Shown here one piece after another: positions 63,883 through 64,000 of a DNA stretch of 64,000 nt; position 1 is the first letter of the stretch, and each line of letters begins with the position of its first letter. The stretch lies in the NCBI GenBank assembly GCA_003586115.2, contig QVOM02000021.1:12612478-12676477 (forward strand), read 5' to 3'. A model generated the notes under the pieces. It ran no database searches, was not told the origin of the DNA, and saw only the letters and a program-made list of their open reading frames with translations. Source of the stretch: Salvator merianae. Lineage: Eukaryota > Chordata > Lepidosauria > Squamata > Teiidae. A program made the position numbers and the translations under genes.

Positions 63883-64000
63883 TCTATGCTTGATACTAAA
63901 TTGATGAAAATCCTGGACTAAAACCAATGAGGAAGAACTAAAAAGTAGACTGAGGCATTAAAATCTGGAGCCTTATTTGTTGCCATGAAATGATGCTGTA

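Noticed and set aside
1..64000. CRISPR array, operon structure or prophage
   Set aside because: No direct-repeat/spacer pattern, no dense coding and clear eukaryotic retroelements throughout.

Overview
The window looks like gene-poor, repeat-rich nuclear DNA of a reptile, most likely a squamate (lizard or snake). No complete host protein-coding gene, rRNA, tRNA gene or CRISPR array could be recognised. The organism call rests on the mix of repeats: L2-like, CR1-like and L1 LINEs, a Penelope-like element, tRNA-derived SINEs, and many DNA transposons (hAT, PIF/Harbinger-like, Tigger/pogo-like and several foldback MITEs). This mix is usual in lizards and unusual in birds or placental mammals. 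Species cannot be set from the sequence.

Layout. 0-5 kb: an L2 3' end, two weak candidate host exons (909-1101 minus, 2827-3061 plus) and a MITE. 5-13.3 kb: foldback MITEs, two tRNA-type SINEs, a CR1 3' end (7.83-8.76 kb) and a long L2 remnant (11.69-12.90 kb) interrupted by a 220-bp hAT element with an 8-bp target duplication. 14-16.5 kb: a possible LTR and a decayed L2 endonuclease region. 19.5-22.2 kb: a CR1-like piece and a Tigger-like complex with transposase remnant, tandem repeats and a G-poor stretch. 23-34.3 kb: alternating Harbinger-like elements, hAT MITEs, an L1 3' end, SINEs and a 540-bp element family. 34.7-35.9 kb: a textbook 5'-truncated L1 with a 16-bp target duplication. 37-44 kb: more hAT MITEs, an L1 tail and a 751-bp Harbinger-like element with TTA duplications. 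45-49.7 kb: two LINE 3' regions, a 193-bp tandem duplication and a CpG-rich unclassified block. 50-58 kb: two duplicated segments, each with a Harbinger-like insertion in one copy only, and a Penelope GIY-YIG remnant. 58-64 kb: a CT/GT microsatellite, LINE 3' ends, a plus-strand L2 reverse-transcriptase remnant and a SINE.

The genes do not form a pathway: almost everything recognised is mobile-element debris. Value lies in the insertion history. Several elements keep target duplications or have a paralogous empty site, so their boundaries and order can be read directly. Family-level names rest on protein motifs, terminal repeats and target duplications seen here; no database search was possible.
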